Shown here: in pieces, positions 25,879 to 33,270 of the stretch
How positions within the stretch are numbered: the stretch's first letter is position 1
Layout: each line of letters begins with the position of its first letter
Assembly (NCBI GenBank): GCA_003483885.1
Contig: DMXI01000240.1
Coordinates: forward strand, 1-33,270
From: Microscillaceae bacterium
GTDB lineage: Bacteria; Bacteroidota; Bacteroidia; Cytophagales; Microscillaceae
Direction: 5' to 3'
Length of the DNA: 33,270 bases
The notes under the pieces: model-generated
Database searches by the model: none
What the model saw: only the letters and a program-made list of their open reading frames with translations
What the model was told of the DNA's origin: nothing
Translations under genes and position numbers: made by a program

Positions 25879-26259
25879 TGGCCTTCTCTTTGTTGGAGCG
25901 CACCAGACAAGAGTATTTATAAAGCAGTTTAGCGCTGATTATCAGTAAAATACGCATTATACATGCTCGTAAAAGGGGTTTGTATTGTTAGTGTAGGCCT
26001 CTGATTTTTAATAATTACAAATTAGGGTCTCCCTTCGGTAAGAGCCACAAAAACCGCTTGAATGCTGAAAGTCATTTTATCGTAAAATAAGCGTGGTTCC
26101 CCAAAGTGGTCCAGCACCTTTGGTCTCCTTTCAGTAAGACCAAAGGCAGGAAGTTATGAAAGATTAAGTAACTGCACTAAAGGAGCACACCAAACAAACT
26201 AGTTAGCAGTAATAATTCACTAAAAACAGTCAATGATTGACCGTTGACTACCAACTTAT
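25879..26259. other. Non-coding gap inside the his cluster
   Basis: 381 bases between hisC and hisB without an open frame of note. It contains two related motifs, GGTCTCCCTTCGGTAAGAGCC (about 26027-26047) and GGTCTCCTTTCAGTAAGACC (about 26122-26141). The second forms a 10-bp perfect hairpin (CCTTTGGTCT 26117-26126, AGACCAAAGG 26137-26146). No U-tract follows. An internal promoter for hisB is possible but not visible. Confidence 0.5.
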
Positions 26260-27381
26260 ATGAAAAAACGCGTACTCTTTATAGACCGGGATGGTACCAT
26301 TATTATTGAACCCCCCACCGATTATCAAGTAGATTCTTTAGAAAAGCTAGAGATGTATCCTAAGGTAATTCGCAATTTGTATCAGATTGCCCAACAGCTC
26401 AACTATGAGTTGGTCATGGTTACCAATCAAGACGGGTTGGGTACGGATAGTTTCCCGGAAGAAACTTTTTGGCCAGCTCATAACAAAATGCTGAAAACCC
26501 TAGAACAGGAAGGTATTACCTTTGACGAAATTTTGATTGACCGCACTTTTGAACACGAGAACGCGCCCACCCGCAAGCCTCGTACGGGTCTTATGGCTCA
26601 TTACCTGGACAATCCAGCCTATGATTTGGCCAATTCGTTTGTCTTAGGTGATCGCCTCAGCGATATGCAGTTGGCCCAAAACCTGGGTAGTCAAGGGATT
26701 TTGCTGCAAGAAGAAGCCTCAGCCCACAATTTACCAGTAGTACTCACAACAACTGATTGGGATAAGATTCTGGATTTTTTCCTGAATTATGAACGACAAT
26801 TGCAAGGGCGTACCAGTCAGGTGCAACGTGCCACCAAAGAAACCGATATCTTGATAAATTTGAATCTGGATGGTACCGGACAGAAGGCCATGGATACGGG
26901 GATTGGTTTTTTTGATCATATGTTGGATCAATTGGCCCACCACGGCAAACTCGACTTGGCCATTAAAGTAAAAGGTGATTTACACATCGATGCCCATCAT
27001 ACTATAGAAGATACCGCCATCGCTTTGGGGCAAGCATTTCGTGAGGCATTGGGCGATAAGAGAGGGATAGAACGTTATGGTTTTTTTAACCTGGTAATGG
27101 ACGAGACCCTGGCGCAGGTAGCATTGGATTTTTCGGGGCGAAATTGGTTGGTTTGGCAAACTGATTTTAAACGGGAAAAAGTGGGAGGCATGCCTACTGA
27201 AATGTTTGAACACTTTTTCAAATCGTTTAGTGATCACGCACAATGTAATGTGCACATCCGTTGTGAAGGCAAAAACGAACATCATATGATTGAGGCCATT
27301 TTCAAGGCTTTTGCCCGTTCCATTAAAATGGCCAAAGAAATTACTGGTAGCGAAATTCCCAGCACAAAGGGAGTTATTTAA
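26260..27381 (+). CDS. hisB: Bifunctional histidinol-phosphatase / imidazoleglycerol-phosphate dehydratase (HisB)
   Basis: 373 residues, the length of the fused enzyme. The N-terminal half is a HAD phosphatase: MKKRVLFIDRDGTI with the DxD pair Asp9/Asp11, MVTNQDGLG, and FVLGDRLSDMQLA. It removes phosphate from histidinol phosphate. The C-terminal half (from about residue 180) is IGP dehydratase: DTGIGFFDHMLDQLAHH, DAHHTIEDTAIALGQA, GIERYG and CEGKNEHHMIEAIFKAFARSIK, with the His/Glu clusters that bind two manganese ions. It is the last his gene here; the usual hisH, hisA, hisF and hisIE do not follow. A worn MITE and a bidirectional terminator lie directly downstream. Confidence 0.97.
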   Translation: MKKRVLFIDRDGTIIIEPPTDYQVDSLEKLEMYPKVIRNLYQIAQQLNYELVMVTNQDGLGTDSFPEETFWPAHNKMLKTLEQEGITFDEILIDRTFEHENAPTRKPRTGLMAHYLDNPAYDLANSFVLGDRLSDMQLAQNLGSQGILLQEEASAHNLPVVLTTTDWDKILDFFLNYERQLQGRTSQVQRATKETDILINLNLDGTGQKAMDTGIGFFDHMLDQLAHHGKLDLAIKVKGDLHIDAHHTIEDTAIALGQAFREALGDKRGIERYGFFNLVMDETLAQVALDFSGRNWLVWQTDFKREKVGGMPTEMFEHFFKSFSDHAQCNVHIRCEGKNEHHMIEAIFKAFARSIKMAKEITGSEIPSTKGVI

Positions 27382-27392
27382 TAGTGCACATA

Positions 27393-27494
27393 ACTACTAC
27401 TAGATATTTTAGCTAAAGTTGGCCGTGAGGACACAGCAAACGGCGCGGCTGCCTTCGTTTGTGGAGACACAAACGAAAAATATAGAGAATTACG
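27393..27494 (+). mobile_element. Degenerate MITE-like element, copy D
   Basis: It matches copy B in the interior: ATTTTAGCTAAAGTTGG, GGCGCGG and the intact CGTTTGTG/CACAAACG stem. The left end is altered (ACTACTACTAG) and the right end has lost CTAGTAGTATG. The first internal stem is damaged (GGCCGTG against CACAGCA). No target duplication is visible. It is probably an older insertion downstream of hisB. Confidence 0.7.
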
Positions 27495-27510
27495 ATCGCT
27501 TGCTCTATAA

Positions 27511-27549
27511 AAAACGAGCCCTTGTCTCCGCAGAAACAAGGGCTTTTTC
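27511..27549. terminator. Bidirectional terminator between hisB and the cold-shock gene
   Basis: AGCCCTTGT (27517-27525) pairs perfectly with ACAAGGGCT (27536-27544). TTTTTCT follows on the + strand and AAAAAA precedes, so it works for convergent hisB (+) and the cold-shock gene (minus). Confidence 0.85.
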
Positions 27550-27586
27550 TATTCCAAAAAAATATAATTCAATTTCAATGCGTGTG

Positions 27587-27781
27587 TTATCTTACGACCT
27601 TCACATTCACTGCATTCAAACCTTTTCTACCTTCTTGTAATTCAAACTCTACGGCATCACCTTCGCGGATGTCGTCTACCAATCCTGTAACGTGGGTGAA
27701 GTACTCGGTTTGAGATTGGTCGTCGATAATGAATCCAAAACCTTTAGACTCATTAAAAAATTTTACTGTTCCTGTATTCAT
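27587..27781 (-). CDS. Cold-shock domain protein (CspA family)
   Basis: 64 residues from ATG 27781. It is a single cold-shock domain: MNTGTVKFFNESKGFGFI with the RNP1 motif KGFGFI, the RNP2-like YFTHVTGL, and the C-terminal GDAVEFELQEGRKGLNAVNVKVV. It binds single-stranded RNA or DNA and usually acts as an RNA chaperone. RNP2 is YFTHV rather than the common VFVHF/H, a variant typical of Bacteroidota. A TAGCTTTG box lies about 60 bases upstream on the minus strand, giving a 5' untranslated leader of ordinary length. Confidence 0.95.
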   Translation of the reverse strand: MNTGTVKFFNESKGFGFIIDDQSQTEYFTHVTGLVDDIREGDAVEFELQEGRKGLNAVNVKVVR

Positions 27782-27841
27782 TAATAATAAAAATGCTTTC
27801 TGAAACTAGTGTTCCAGAGAAAATAAAAAATCTTTGAATTG

Positions 27842-27849
27842 CAAAGCTA
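27842..27849 (-). promoter_or_regulatory. Candidate -7 box for the cold-shock gene
   Basis: On the minus strand this reads TAGCTTTG, matching TAnnTTTG. No TTG is found at the usual -33 distance, so support is partial. The rest of 27782-28208 (427 bases) shows no gene or clear structure. Confidence 0.35.
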
Positions 27850-28208
27850 ATTTAAAATCCTATGATTCACAGACCTTAGGCAAAATTATTTTATAAATTC
27901 TTCATTTTTTTTCTTTTCACCCAAAATTCTTTGCCTGTTTTACCCCTCCATTTCTTGTCCTACAAGGTAATCAAGGCTAATATGGGAGGTTTGAATAACC
28001 TTGGTTTGTATAACTATTATTCACAAATACTTACCCGCATGGGATAAAGTATCATCAAAATTGAGAGCCTGCTTTAAAAATCCCGAAAAAAAACGCAATT
28101 TAGCGCCCGAATAACTGATATTGAGGAAAAACCTGGCAGGCATCCGACCCTCAACATTGGGTATAATACGAGTCATCAGGTCTATTAACTTTACCCTAGT
28201 CTAAAGCA

Positions 28209-28595
28209 ATGAACAGTTTATTTATTGAACAAAGTGAGTACTCACCGAGAGTACATTTTGATACCAAAACCAATATTTTTGAAATTTCAGGAGTCTCTTA
28301 CAGCGATGATACCATCAGCTTCTTTGAGCCAGTATTGGTATGGCTGCAGCAATACTTACAGCACAACCAGCAACCCATCGAGCTCAACTTTCGCATGAAC
28401 TACTTCAATACCGCTACGCTCAAGCGTTTCACTACCATTATAAAAATACTGGAAGACTACTATAAGAGCAGTAAGATATGGACTGAAATCAATTGGCTTG
28501 TACGACAAGACGATGAAGATATGCGAAGCTATATGGAAGATTTCCAGGAATACTTTGAAATCATTCCCATTAATCTAAAATTTAGAAAAGACTAA
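28209..28595 (+). CDS. SiaC-family (DUF1987) regulatory phosphoprotein
   Basis: 128 residues from ATG 28209. The family pattern is clear: SPRVHFDTKTNIFEISGVSYSDD, then FFEPVLVWLQQYL, and the conserved MNYFNTATLKRF at about 63-74 that carries the Ser/Thr phosphorylation site in studied members (Thr68 lies in this motif here). SiaC-type proteins are part of partner-switching systems, where phosphorylation by a SiaB-like kinase and removal by a SiaA-like phosphatase control a diguanylate cyclase and thus biofilm or aggregation. No siaA, siaB or siaD homologue is adjacent, so partners would be elsewhere. The role here is inferred from family only. Confidence 0.88.
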   Translation: MNSLFIEQSEYSPRVHFDTKTNIFEISGVSYSDDTISFFEPVLVWLQQYLQHNQQPIELNFRMNYFNTATLKRFTTIIKILEDYYKSSKIWTEINWLVRQDDEDMRSYMEDFQEYFEIIPINLKFRKD

Positions 28596-28660
28596 TCGGT
28601 TCTCTCAATCACGTTTTTTACTATCCACTTTTAAGGTAGATTTCACCTGCTTACAAACAT

Positions 28661-29191
28661 ATGTCGGTGAGAAATGGTTATGGCTGCAGATTCGCGATTG
28701 TTATGACACAAAAAAGTACTACTAAAACTGTAAAAACCTGGGAGGTAACCACTGCCAGCGTACGTTTTAAAATAAAAAATGCTGGAATTCCAGTCACTGG
28801 CACCTTGCAGGATTTTGAGGGGAGCATTCAGTTTGACCCTGCCCACCTTGCCGAGAGCAAGCTAGAGGGGTCAGTAACTACCAAAAGTATTGATACGGCC
28901 AATACTATGCGTGATTTTCACCTGCGCATGCCCGATTACTTTAGAGCGGCCAAGTTTCCCACCATTACCATGCAATCTACCCATATCGTAGAGCAGTCAT
29001 CGGGTGTTTTTTTGGGTACTTTTGACATTAGCATCAAAGGTAAAACCAAATCACTGAAAATACCCTTCAGTTTCGAGGATCAGCTTTTCAAAGCACAGTT
29101 TGAAATCAATAGACTGGATTTTGGCGTAGGAGCACGAAGTTTTGTATTGGGCAATCAGGTAAAAGTCATGCTGGAAATAGCTGTAGATTAG
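28661..29191 (+). CDS. YceI-family protein
   Basis: 176 residues from ATG 28661. A second ATG at 28703 (MTQKSTTKTVKTWEV) gives 162 residues and may be the real start, since the first 14 residues look unlike any family head. The body is a YceI lipocalin-like barrel: WEVTTASVRFKIKNAGIPVTGTLQDFEGSIQFDP, SIDTANTMRDFHLRMPDYFRAAKFPTITMQST, and GTFDISIKGKTKSLKIPFSF. Family members bind isoprenoid or other lipids. No signal peptide is seen with either start, unlike many periplasmic YceI proteins, so it may be cytoplasmic. It lies 65 bases after the SiaC-like gene, possibly on one transcript. Confidence 0.88.
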   Translation: MSVRNGYGCRFAIVMTQKSTTKTVKTWEVTTASVRFKIKNAGIPVTGTLQDFEGSIQFDPAHLAESKLEGSVTTKSIDTANTMRDFHLRMPDYFRAAKFPTITMQSTHIVEQSSGVFLGTFDISIKGKTKSLKIPFSFEDQLFKAQFEINRLDFGVGARSFVLGNQVKVMLEIAVD

Positions 29192-29390
29192 TAGATACAA
29201 ACATTAGGAGTTGCCCATCAAATGATGAAGCCATCCTAGATTTTATGAATTACTTCAAATCGTACAGATTCACTAGCTTCTCATCATATTTTGTGATATT
29301 GATTTCAACTTATCAGCACTGACCAATGTTTGTTTGCCACCTATTGATTTTGGGTTTTAGGGTATAAAAGCCTTTTCTTTGAATACGTAT

Positions 29391-30548
29391 ATGATGACCC
29401 TCGAACTTAACCTAAAAACTGGCCTCAATATTCTGTTATTACTAGGGGCATTGCAAGGTTTGATCGTGGCACTGATGCTTATGTTCAAAAAGCCCTACAA
29501 GCTAGCCTCTCAGCTTTTGGCTATCTGGATTATTTGTCTGGCTTTGTATAACATTCGCATCATCATTCTCACATCTGACCTTTACAAAATATTTGGGCAA
29601 AGATACACCTTGTTGGCTCCTCTCTATCTCAACTTTTGGTATGGTCCTTTAATCTGGTTGTTTAGCCGCAAAATTACCCGCCCCCAGCACCCATTCATTC
29701 TCAGAGAATGGCTACATCTATTGCCTGGCTTGCTTCAGTTTATTTACCTGTGGGTGATCTATGCACAACCCCTCCGCTATCGTCAATGGTTTTATGGAGC
29801 GATTCATTGGCGTTATGTAGAGCCAGTCATGGAGGTAATCGCTACCCTTGGGTTTGTGGCTTATTTATGGGCTGCTGCCCAACTCATCCAAACTTATGGC
29901 AAACAAGTCAAAGAGGCTTATGCCGACCCTAACCTTGAGACTTACCAATGGCTCAAGCGATTTTTACGATTGTTGGCTGTTTTTTCCTTGCTTTGGCTGG
30001 TACTTACGCTCATTGATGTGTTTTTAATGCAATACCAAATGAAGTTTATCTACTTTTATCCTTACTTCTTGATGATTGCGTTTTTGAGTTATTTTATAGG
30101 CTTCTCGGCATACTTTAGGTCTGAGCAAATGATGGTAGTGGAGGTACCTAAAGTACCTGAAAAAACAACCAGTACATCACTCGTTGACCAACAACAACTT
30201 ATCACACAAGGGCAACAGTTAAAAGACTTGATGCAAACTCAGCAGCTATATCTTAAAAGTACATTGAGGGCCAAAGAAGTAGCCGATTTGCTTGGTGTCA
30301 ACGTGCAAACTTTGTCACTAGTACTCAATCAGGGATTGGGAGTTTCTTTTCACGATTTTGTCAATGAATGGCGGGTAAATCATGTTAAATCGCGGCTTGC
30401 TTCTGATGACATTCAACGCATCTCGCTATTGGGTATTGCCAAAGAATCAGGTTTTAATTCGGAAACCTCTTTTTATCGCATTTTCAAAAAATTTACCGGG
30501 GTTACTCCCAAAGGTTATCTACAATCGCTCAAAAAAAGTCAATCTTAG
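29391..30548 (+). CDS. Membrane-anchored AraC-family regulator
   Basis: 385 residues from ATG 29391. An in-frame TTG at 29379 is not favoured, and a second ATG follows at 29394. The N-terminal 240 residues contain about seven hydrophobic segments (for example TGLNILLLLGALQGLIVALML, LLAIWIICLALYNIRIIIL, LLAVFSLLWLVLTLIDVFLM, FYPYFLMIAFLSYFIGF). The last 120 residues form an AraC HTH domain: LRAKEVADLLGVNVQTLSLVLNQGLGVSFHDFVNEWRV, then ISLLGIAKESGFNSETSFYRIFKKFTGVTPKGYL. This layout, an integral-membrane sensor directly fused to an AraC domain, is frequent in Bacteroidota. The signal and targets are unknown. Confidence 0.92.
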   Translation: MMTLELNLKTGLNILLLLGALQGLIVALMLMFKKPYKLASQLLAIWIICLALYNIRIIILTSDLYKIFGQRYTLLAPLYLNFWYGPLIWLFSRKITRPQHPFILREWLHLLPGLLQFIYLWVIYAQPLRYRQWFYGAIHWRYVEPVMEVIATLGFVAYLWAAAQLIQTYGKQVKEAYADPNLETYQWLKRFLRLLAVFSLLWLVLTLIDVFLMQYQMKFIYFYPYFLMIAFLSYFIGFSAYFRSEQMMVVEVPKVPEKTTSTSLVDQQQLITQGQQLKDLMQTQQLYLKSTLRAKEVADLLGVNVQTLSLVLNQGLGVSFHDFVNEWRVNHVKSRLASDDIQRISLLGIAKESGFNSETSFYRIFKKFTGVTPKGYLQSLKKSQS

Positions 30549-30647
30549 TGATTTTTTCTTTCAAATGATCTATTGAAAGTAGCTTGAAACGCTCAAAACG
30601 GCTTTTTCGCTTTTTTGTGACGTGCTTTGTACAAAAACGCATTTGTC

Positions 30648-32420
30648 ATGAAAAACCTTTTATTTTTTACTTTTTGTTGGTTATATGTGTCCTGTACTGC
30701 TCAAGGCGATCAATCCTTTTCTCAGGTTCTACCAGACGAAGAACGAATCGTATTTAGTTCAAACCGCCAGGGTAATTTTGAAATTTACTCTATGCGCCCC
30801 GACGGAAGCGACCGTCGACAATTGACTCGTTTTTCGGGCCATGACATTTGGCCTAAGTGGTCACCCAATGGAAAAAAGATTGTCTATTGTTCTAAAAGGG
30901 GCACACGTCACCAGATTTTTTTGATGAATAGGGATGGTAGTCAAAAACGTAATTTAAGCAATAACCCTTACAATGAGCTTAATCCTGTGATATCTCCTGA
31001 CGGTAAACAAATCGCTTTTAATAGCAAAGAAAGTGGAAGTTATCAAGTACATCTGATGAACATTGATGGTACTAACCGAAAACAGTTAACAAGTAGCGGA
31101 CCATTTTGTGGCCGTCCCGACTGGTCACCTGATGGTCGTAAATTGGTATATGTAAGCATTGAAAGTGGTGTATATGAATTGTACCGTATCAATGTGGATG
31201 GTTCGGGCAAAAAGCAATTGACCAAGTTCAACACTGAAGTAGGTAATCCAGCTTGGTCTAAAGATGGATATCAGGTATTATTTCACGCCCACGAAAACGA
31301 GGTAGATAAGCTTTTTAGCATCAAAGCCAATGGAACCCAACTTAAAAGGATCAAAGATAGCCCACAATCCGATTTTTTGGCTCGTTGGAATGGAAATGCT
31401 AAAAAATTGGTGTATACCTCCATTCGTGATGGTAATTATGATTTGTATACTTATGACTTGGCTACCCAAACTGAGCAAAAACTGACCAAATCTACCGCGA
31501 AAGACCAGCACCCCGACTGGTACTCGCCCTGGAATACCGTCAAGGGTCAACAAAACCTTACTCCAATCATCCCCGCCAATTATCGCCTGGTTTTTACTTC
31601 TTATCGGGGTGGCTCAGCCGATGTTTTTATGATGAAACCCGATGGCACTCAATTACAAAGGCTTACCGATACCGATGATAGCAATAGTTTCCCCAGAAGT
31701 GCAGGTGATGGCCAACACGTGATTTTTAGGCGAGCACCCAGCGAAAGTGGCACCTCGCAAAATTTATATAAGGTCAATCTCAATAACCAACAAGTAACTC
31801 CTCATCAGCGTCGATTTGTAGATGCACAAGCTATAGAAGAAAACATAAGCGCCAATGGCCGTTACAAGTCTTATGTAAAAAAAATCGATAAATATCGAGA
31901 AGTATTTGTGTATGATACCCAAAGCAAGAAGCATCGTCAGATCACTCAAAATCGCCAACAAAAACATTTTGCGACCATTGTCATTACTTTTTGGTCACGA
32001 GACAGCAAAAAACTGGCTTTTTTGAGTGGAACAGATTATTACAACCTGTATTTAAGGGTTTACGATACTCAAACACAGCAAACTACTACGGTTACGTCAC
32101 GAGGTTATATGTTTTCGGGGGTAGTTTGGCTCAAAGACCACCAATCTTTTGTAATAAACATCAAAATCCGTAATAAAACGACTTATGAACTTTGGCGAAT
32201 CAATTTGGATGGTACCAGATTCAAACAGTTGACCAACCACCCTAAAAGAGGGAGTGCCCACCCTACCCTATCGCCCGATGGCAACTGGATTGCGTTTGAA
32301 TCGGGTCGGGATGGAGACGATGGAGAAATTTATTTGATGCGTCCCAATGGCAGTGCTCAAACCCGCCTGACTTACCACCGTACCTATGATGGACGTCCAG
32401 CCTGGATAATCGTAAAATAA
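30648..32420 (+). CDS. TolB-like beta-propeller (PD40 repeat) exported protein
   Basis: 590 residues from ATG 30648 (MKNLLFFTFCWLYVSC). An in-frame TTG at 30627 is rejected because it would precede the signal sequence. The N-terminus is a signal peptide. The YVSC stretch could be a weak lipobox, but cleavage after CTAQG is equally possible. The rest is about ten repeats of the PD40/TolB type, such as FSSNRQGNFEIYSMRPDGSDRRQLT and WSPDGRKLVYVS, in two groups separated near residue 300, consistent with two six-bladed propellers or one large one. Such proteins bind other proteins in the periplasm or at the surface. No catalytic domain is visible. It follows the AraC gene on the same strand by 99 bases, but no regulatory link is shown. 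Confidence 0.9.
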   Translation: MKNLLFFTFCWLYVSCTAQGDQSFSQVLPDEERIVFSSNRQGNFEIYSMRPDGSDRRQLTRFSGHDIWPKWSPNGKKIVYCSKRGTRHQIFLMNRDGSQKRNLSNNPYNELNPVISPDGKQIAFNSKESGSYQVHLMNIDGTNRKQLTSSGPFCGRPDWSPDGRKLVYVSIESGVYELYRINVDGSGKKQLTKFNTEVGNPAWSKDGYQVLFHAHENEVDKLFSIKANGTQLKRIKDSPQSDFLARWNGNAKKLVYTSIRDGNYDLYTYDLATQTEQKLTKSTAKDQHPDWYSPWNTVKGQQNLTPIIPANYRLVFTSYRGGSADVFMMKPDGTQLQRLTDTDDSNSFPRSAGDGQHVIFRRAPSESGTSQNLYKVNLNNQQVTPHQRRFVDAQAIEENISANGRYKSYVKKIDKYREVFVYDTQSKKHRQITQNRQQKHFATIVITFWSRDSKKLAFLSGTDYYNLYLRVYDTQTQQTTTVTSRGYMFSGVVWLKDHQSFVINIKIRNKTTYELWRINLDGTRFKQLTNHPKRGSAHPTLSPDGNWIAFESGRDGDDGEIYLMRPNGSAQTRLTYHRTYDGRPAWIIVK

Positions 32421-32577
32421 GCGGTTAATCATCATAAAAGACAGGTTTTAGCTTACAACTCAAGAACTTTTGCCATTTGCTTCATTTTTTTACGATTTTT
32501 TATAACAATCGTATTTTACAAAAGGTAATGGCAGCAGATGGAACGTAGAAGTTCGTAAACATAAGTTAGATGGATGG

Positions 32578-32609
32578 AAACCTGGTGTTTATTAAATACC
32601 AGGTTTTTT
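32578..32609 (+). terminator. Intrinsic terminator downstream of the TolB-like gene
   Basis: AAACCTGGT (32578-32586) pairs with ACCAGGTTT (32598-32606) around an A/T loop, followed by TTTC. It is 158 bases after the stop codon. The gap 32421-32731 otherwise holds no gene I can support. Confidence 0.7.
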
Positions 32610-32699
32610 CGATAATACTGAAATATCGGAAAAAATGTCTATCTTGTAAGCACTTTATCTCCCAAAGAAAAAGGAGATATTAGTTTAGGTTTAAAAAGT

Positions 32700-32741
32700 A
32701 AGCGAAGCTGTGGTGGCTTCGCTTTTTATTTTTATTTTTTT
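32700..32741. terminator. Strong terminator hairpin before the convergent 150-residue gene
   Basis: AAGCGAAGC (32700-32708) pairs perfectly with GCTTCGCTT (32716-32724), with a long T-rich tail (TTTATTTTTATTTTTT) on the + strand. The minus-strand side is flanked by ACTTTTTAA, so it can also end the minus-strand gene, whose stop lies at 32732. Confidence 0.75.
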
Positions 32742-33184
32742 ATATAGTGGGAATTAATCAATCCCTGTAAAAGTTGTTTCAATAATTTTTCTTTAACTAG
32801 AGTATTGAGCGCTTTATCAACATTTAAATGTGATTGTTTAGGCAAGTTTACAATACCAATTCCTCCCATAATTACCTCCCAATATCCTCCTTCTGCTACT
32901 ATTTTATCTCCCACAATCCGTAGTTCCGTTTCATTCAATGAATTTGGAAGCCAGTAGGTTTCTCGATTGTACTCAGAAACTTGTACAATTTTTTTGAGTT
33001 GAAAGTGCCCCTCTGCGGTAAGGTTTTCTTCTACTTCTATGATTGTTCCATAACTTAGGTCTTCGTCGAAAGGATCATTACATAGGAGTTGAAAAGTATA
33101 ATCACCCAATTTCTTGACTTCAATATTACCAGTACAGGCTTCTTGAGGGTTATAGAGATAGATTTCAGAAGTTGGACGAGACAT
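32732..33184 (-). CDS. Uncharacterised 150-residue protein
   Basis: 150 residues from ATG 33184. I do not recognise the family. It has no signal peptide and no membrane segment. The sequence is acidic in its first half (CNDPFDEDLSYGTIIEVEENL), with predicted beta strands followed by a C-terminal helix (KALNTLVKEKLLKQLLQGLI). The GGYWEVIMGGIGIVNLP segment suggests a compact beta fold. It is convergent with the TolB-like gene, and a strong hairpin separates them. Coding is supported by its length and by its isolation from any competing frame. Confidence 0.7.
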   Translation of the reverse strand: MSRPTSEIYLYNPQEACTGNIEVKKLGDYTFQLLCNDPFDEDLSYGTIIEVEENLTAEGHFQLKKIVQVSEYNRETYWLPNSLNETELRIVGDKIVAEGGYWEVIMGGIGIVNLPKQSHLNVDKALNTLVKEKLLKQLLQGLINSHYIKK

Positions 33185-33270
33185 TTATGTATTTGTTATC
33201 AATTTAAGAGTGTATTTAAAATTCAATGTTCATTATTAAAGCTATTCAGAGAAATATTTTAACAAAAAAT

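Noticed and set aside
27419..27640. 73-codon + strand frame after hisB
   Set aside because: It runs through the worn MITE, the terminator and the antisense of the cold-shock gene.

Overview
The window looks like chromosomal DNA of a Bacteroidota bacterium, probably a Cytophagales/Microscilla-like marine glider. Support comes from the DUF5916 outer-membrane protein, a SiaC/DUF1987 protein, AraC regulators of Bacteroidota type, moderate-to-low GC, TAnnTTTG-type -7 boxes, the lack of strong Shine-Dalgarno sequences, and long intergenic palindromes. The genus is an inference.

Region 1 (about 1-20.7 kb) is an accessory island. Six large genes (919-3264, 3567-5939, 6189-8486, 12957-15179, 15717-17888, 18283-20691) all lie on the + strand and share one plan. 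Each has a disordered N-terminus with tandem 'PIQAKQK' repeats, then an HExxH metallopeptidase-like DUF4157 (eCIS-associated) domain in one of two subtypes (A or B), then a Q-rich linker ending in a conserved hydrophobic-Gln motif, then a variable C-terminal domain. The C-terminal domains are: a GxExE amidoligase-like domain (genes 1 and 2), a RelA/SpoT-like domain plus an OTU-like cysteine peptidase (gene 3), a RelA/SpoT-like domain plus an apparently dead OTU-like tail (gene 4), a calpain-like cysteine peptidase (gene 5), and an unassigned His/Cys domain, possibly Stv-like (gene 6). The best reading is an effector arsenal for an extracellular contractile injection system encoded elsewhere. 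Head and toxin modules have been shuffled: genes 1/2 and genes 3/4 share toxin types but carry different head subtypes.

The island is interrupted between genes 3 and 4 by an IS5-like transposase remnant, a PchR-like AraC regulator (minus strand) and a divergent CBM9/DUF5916 outer-membrane protein. A 102-bp MITE-like element with 11-bp terminal inverted repeats sits in three intergenic gaps of the island; two copies have perfect 9-bp target duplications. A degraded fourth copy follows hisB.

Region 2 (20.7-27.5 kb) is core. It holds a DUF3179 secreted protein (minus) and a histidine operon hisG-hisD-hisC-hisB. The operon is preceded by a 52-codon leader peptide with nine His codons among its last 13 and by a hairpin, which suggests attenuation. 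hisH, hisA, hisF and hisIE are not in the window.

Region 3 (27.5-33.3 kb) holds a cold-shock protein (minus), a SiaC-like phosphoprotein, a YceI-family protein, a membrane-anchored AraC regulator, a TolB-like beta-propeller protein and an uncharacterised 150-residue protein (minus). No tRNA, rRNA or CRISPR array was recognised.
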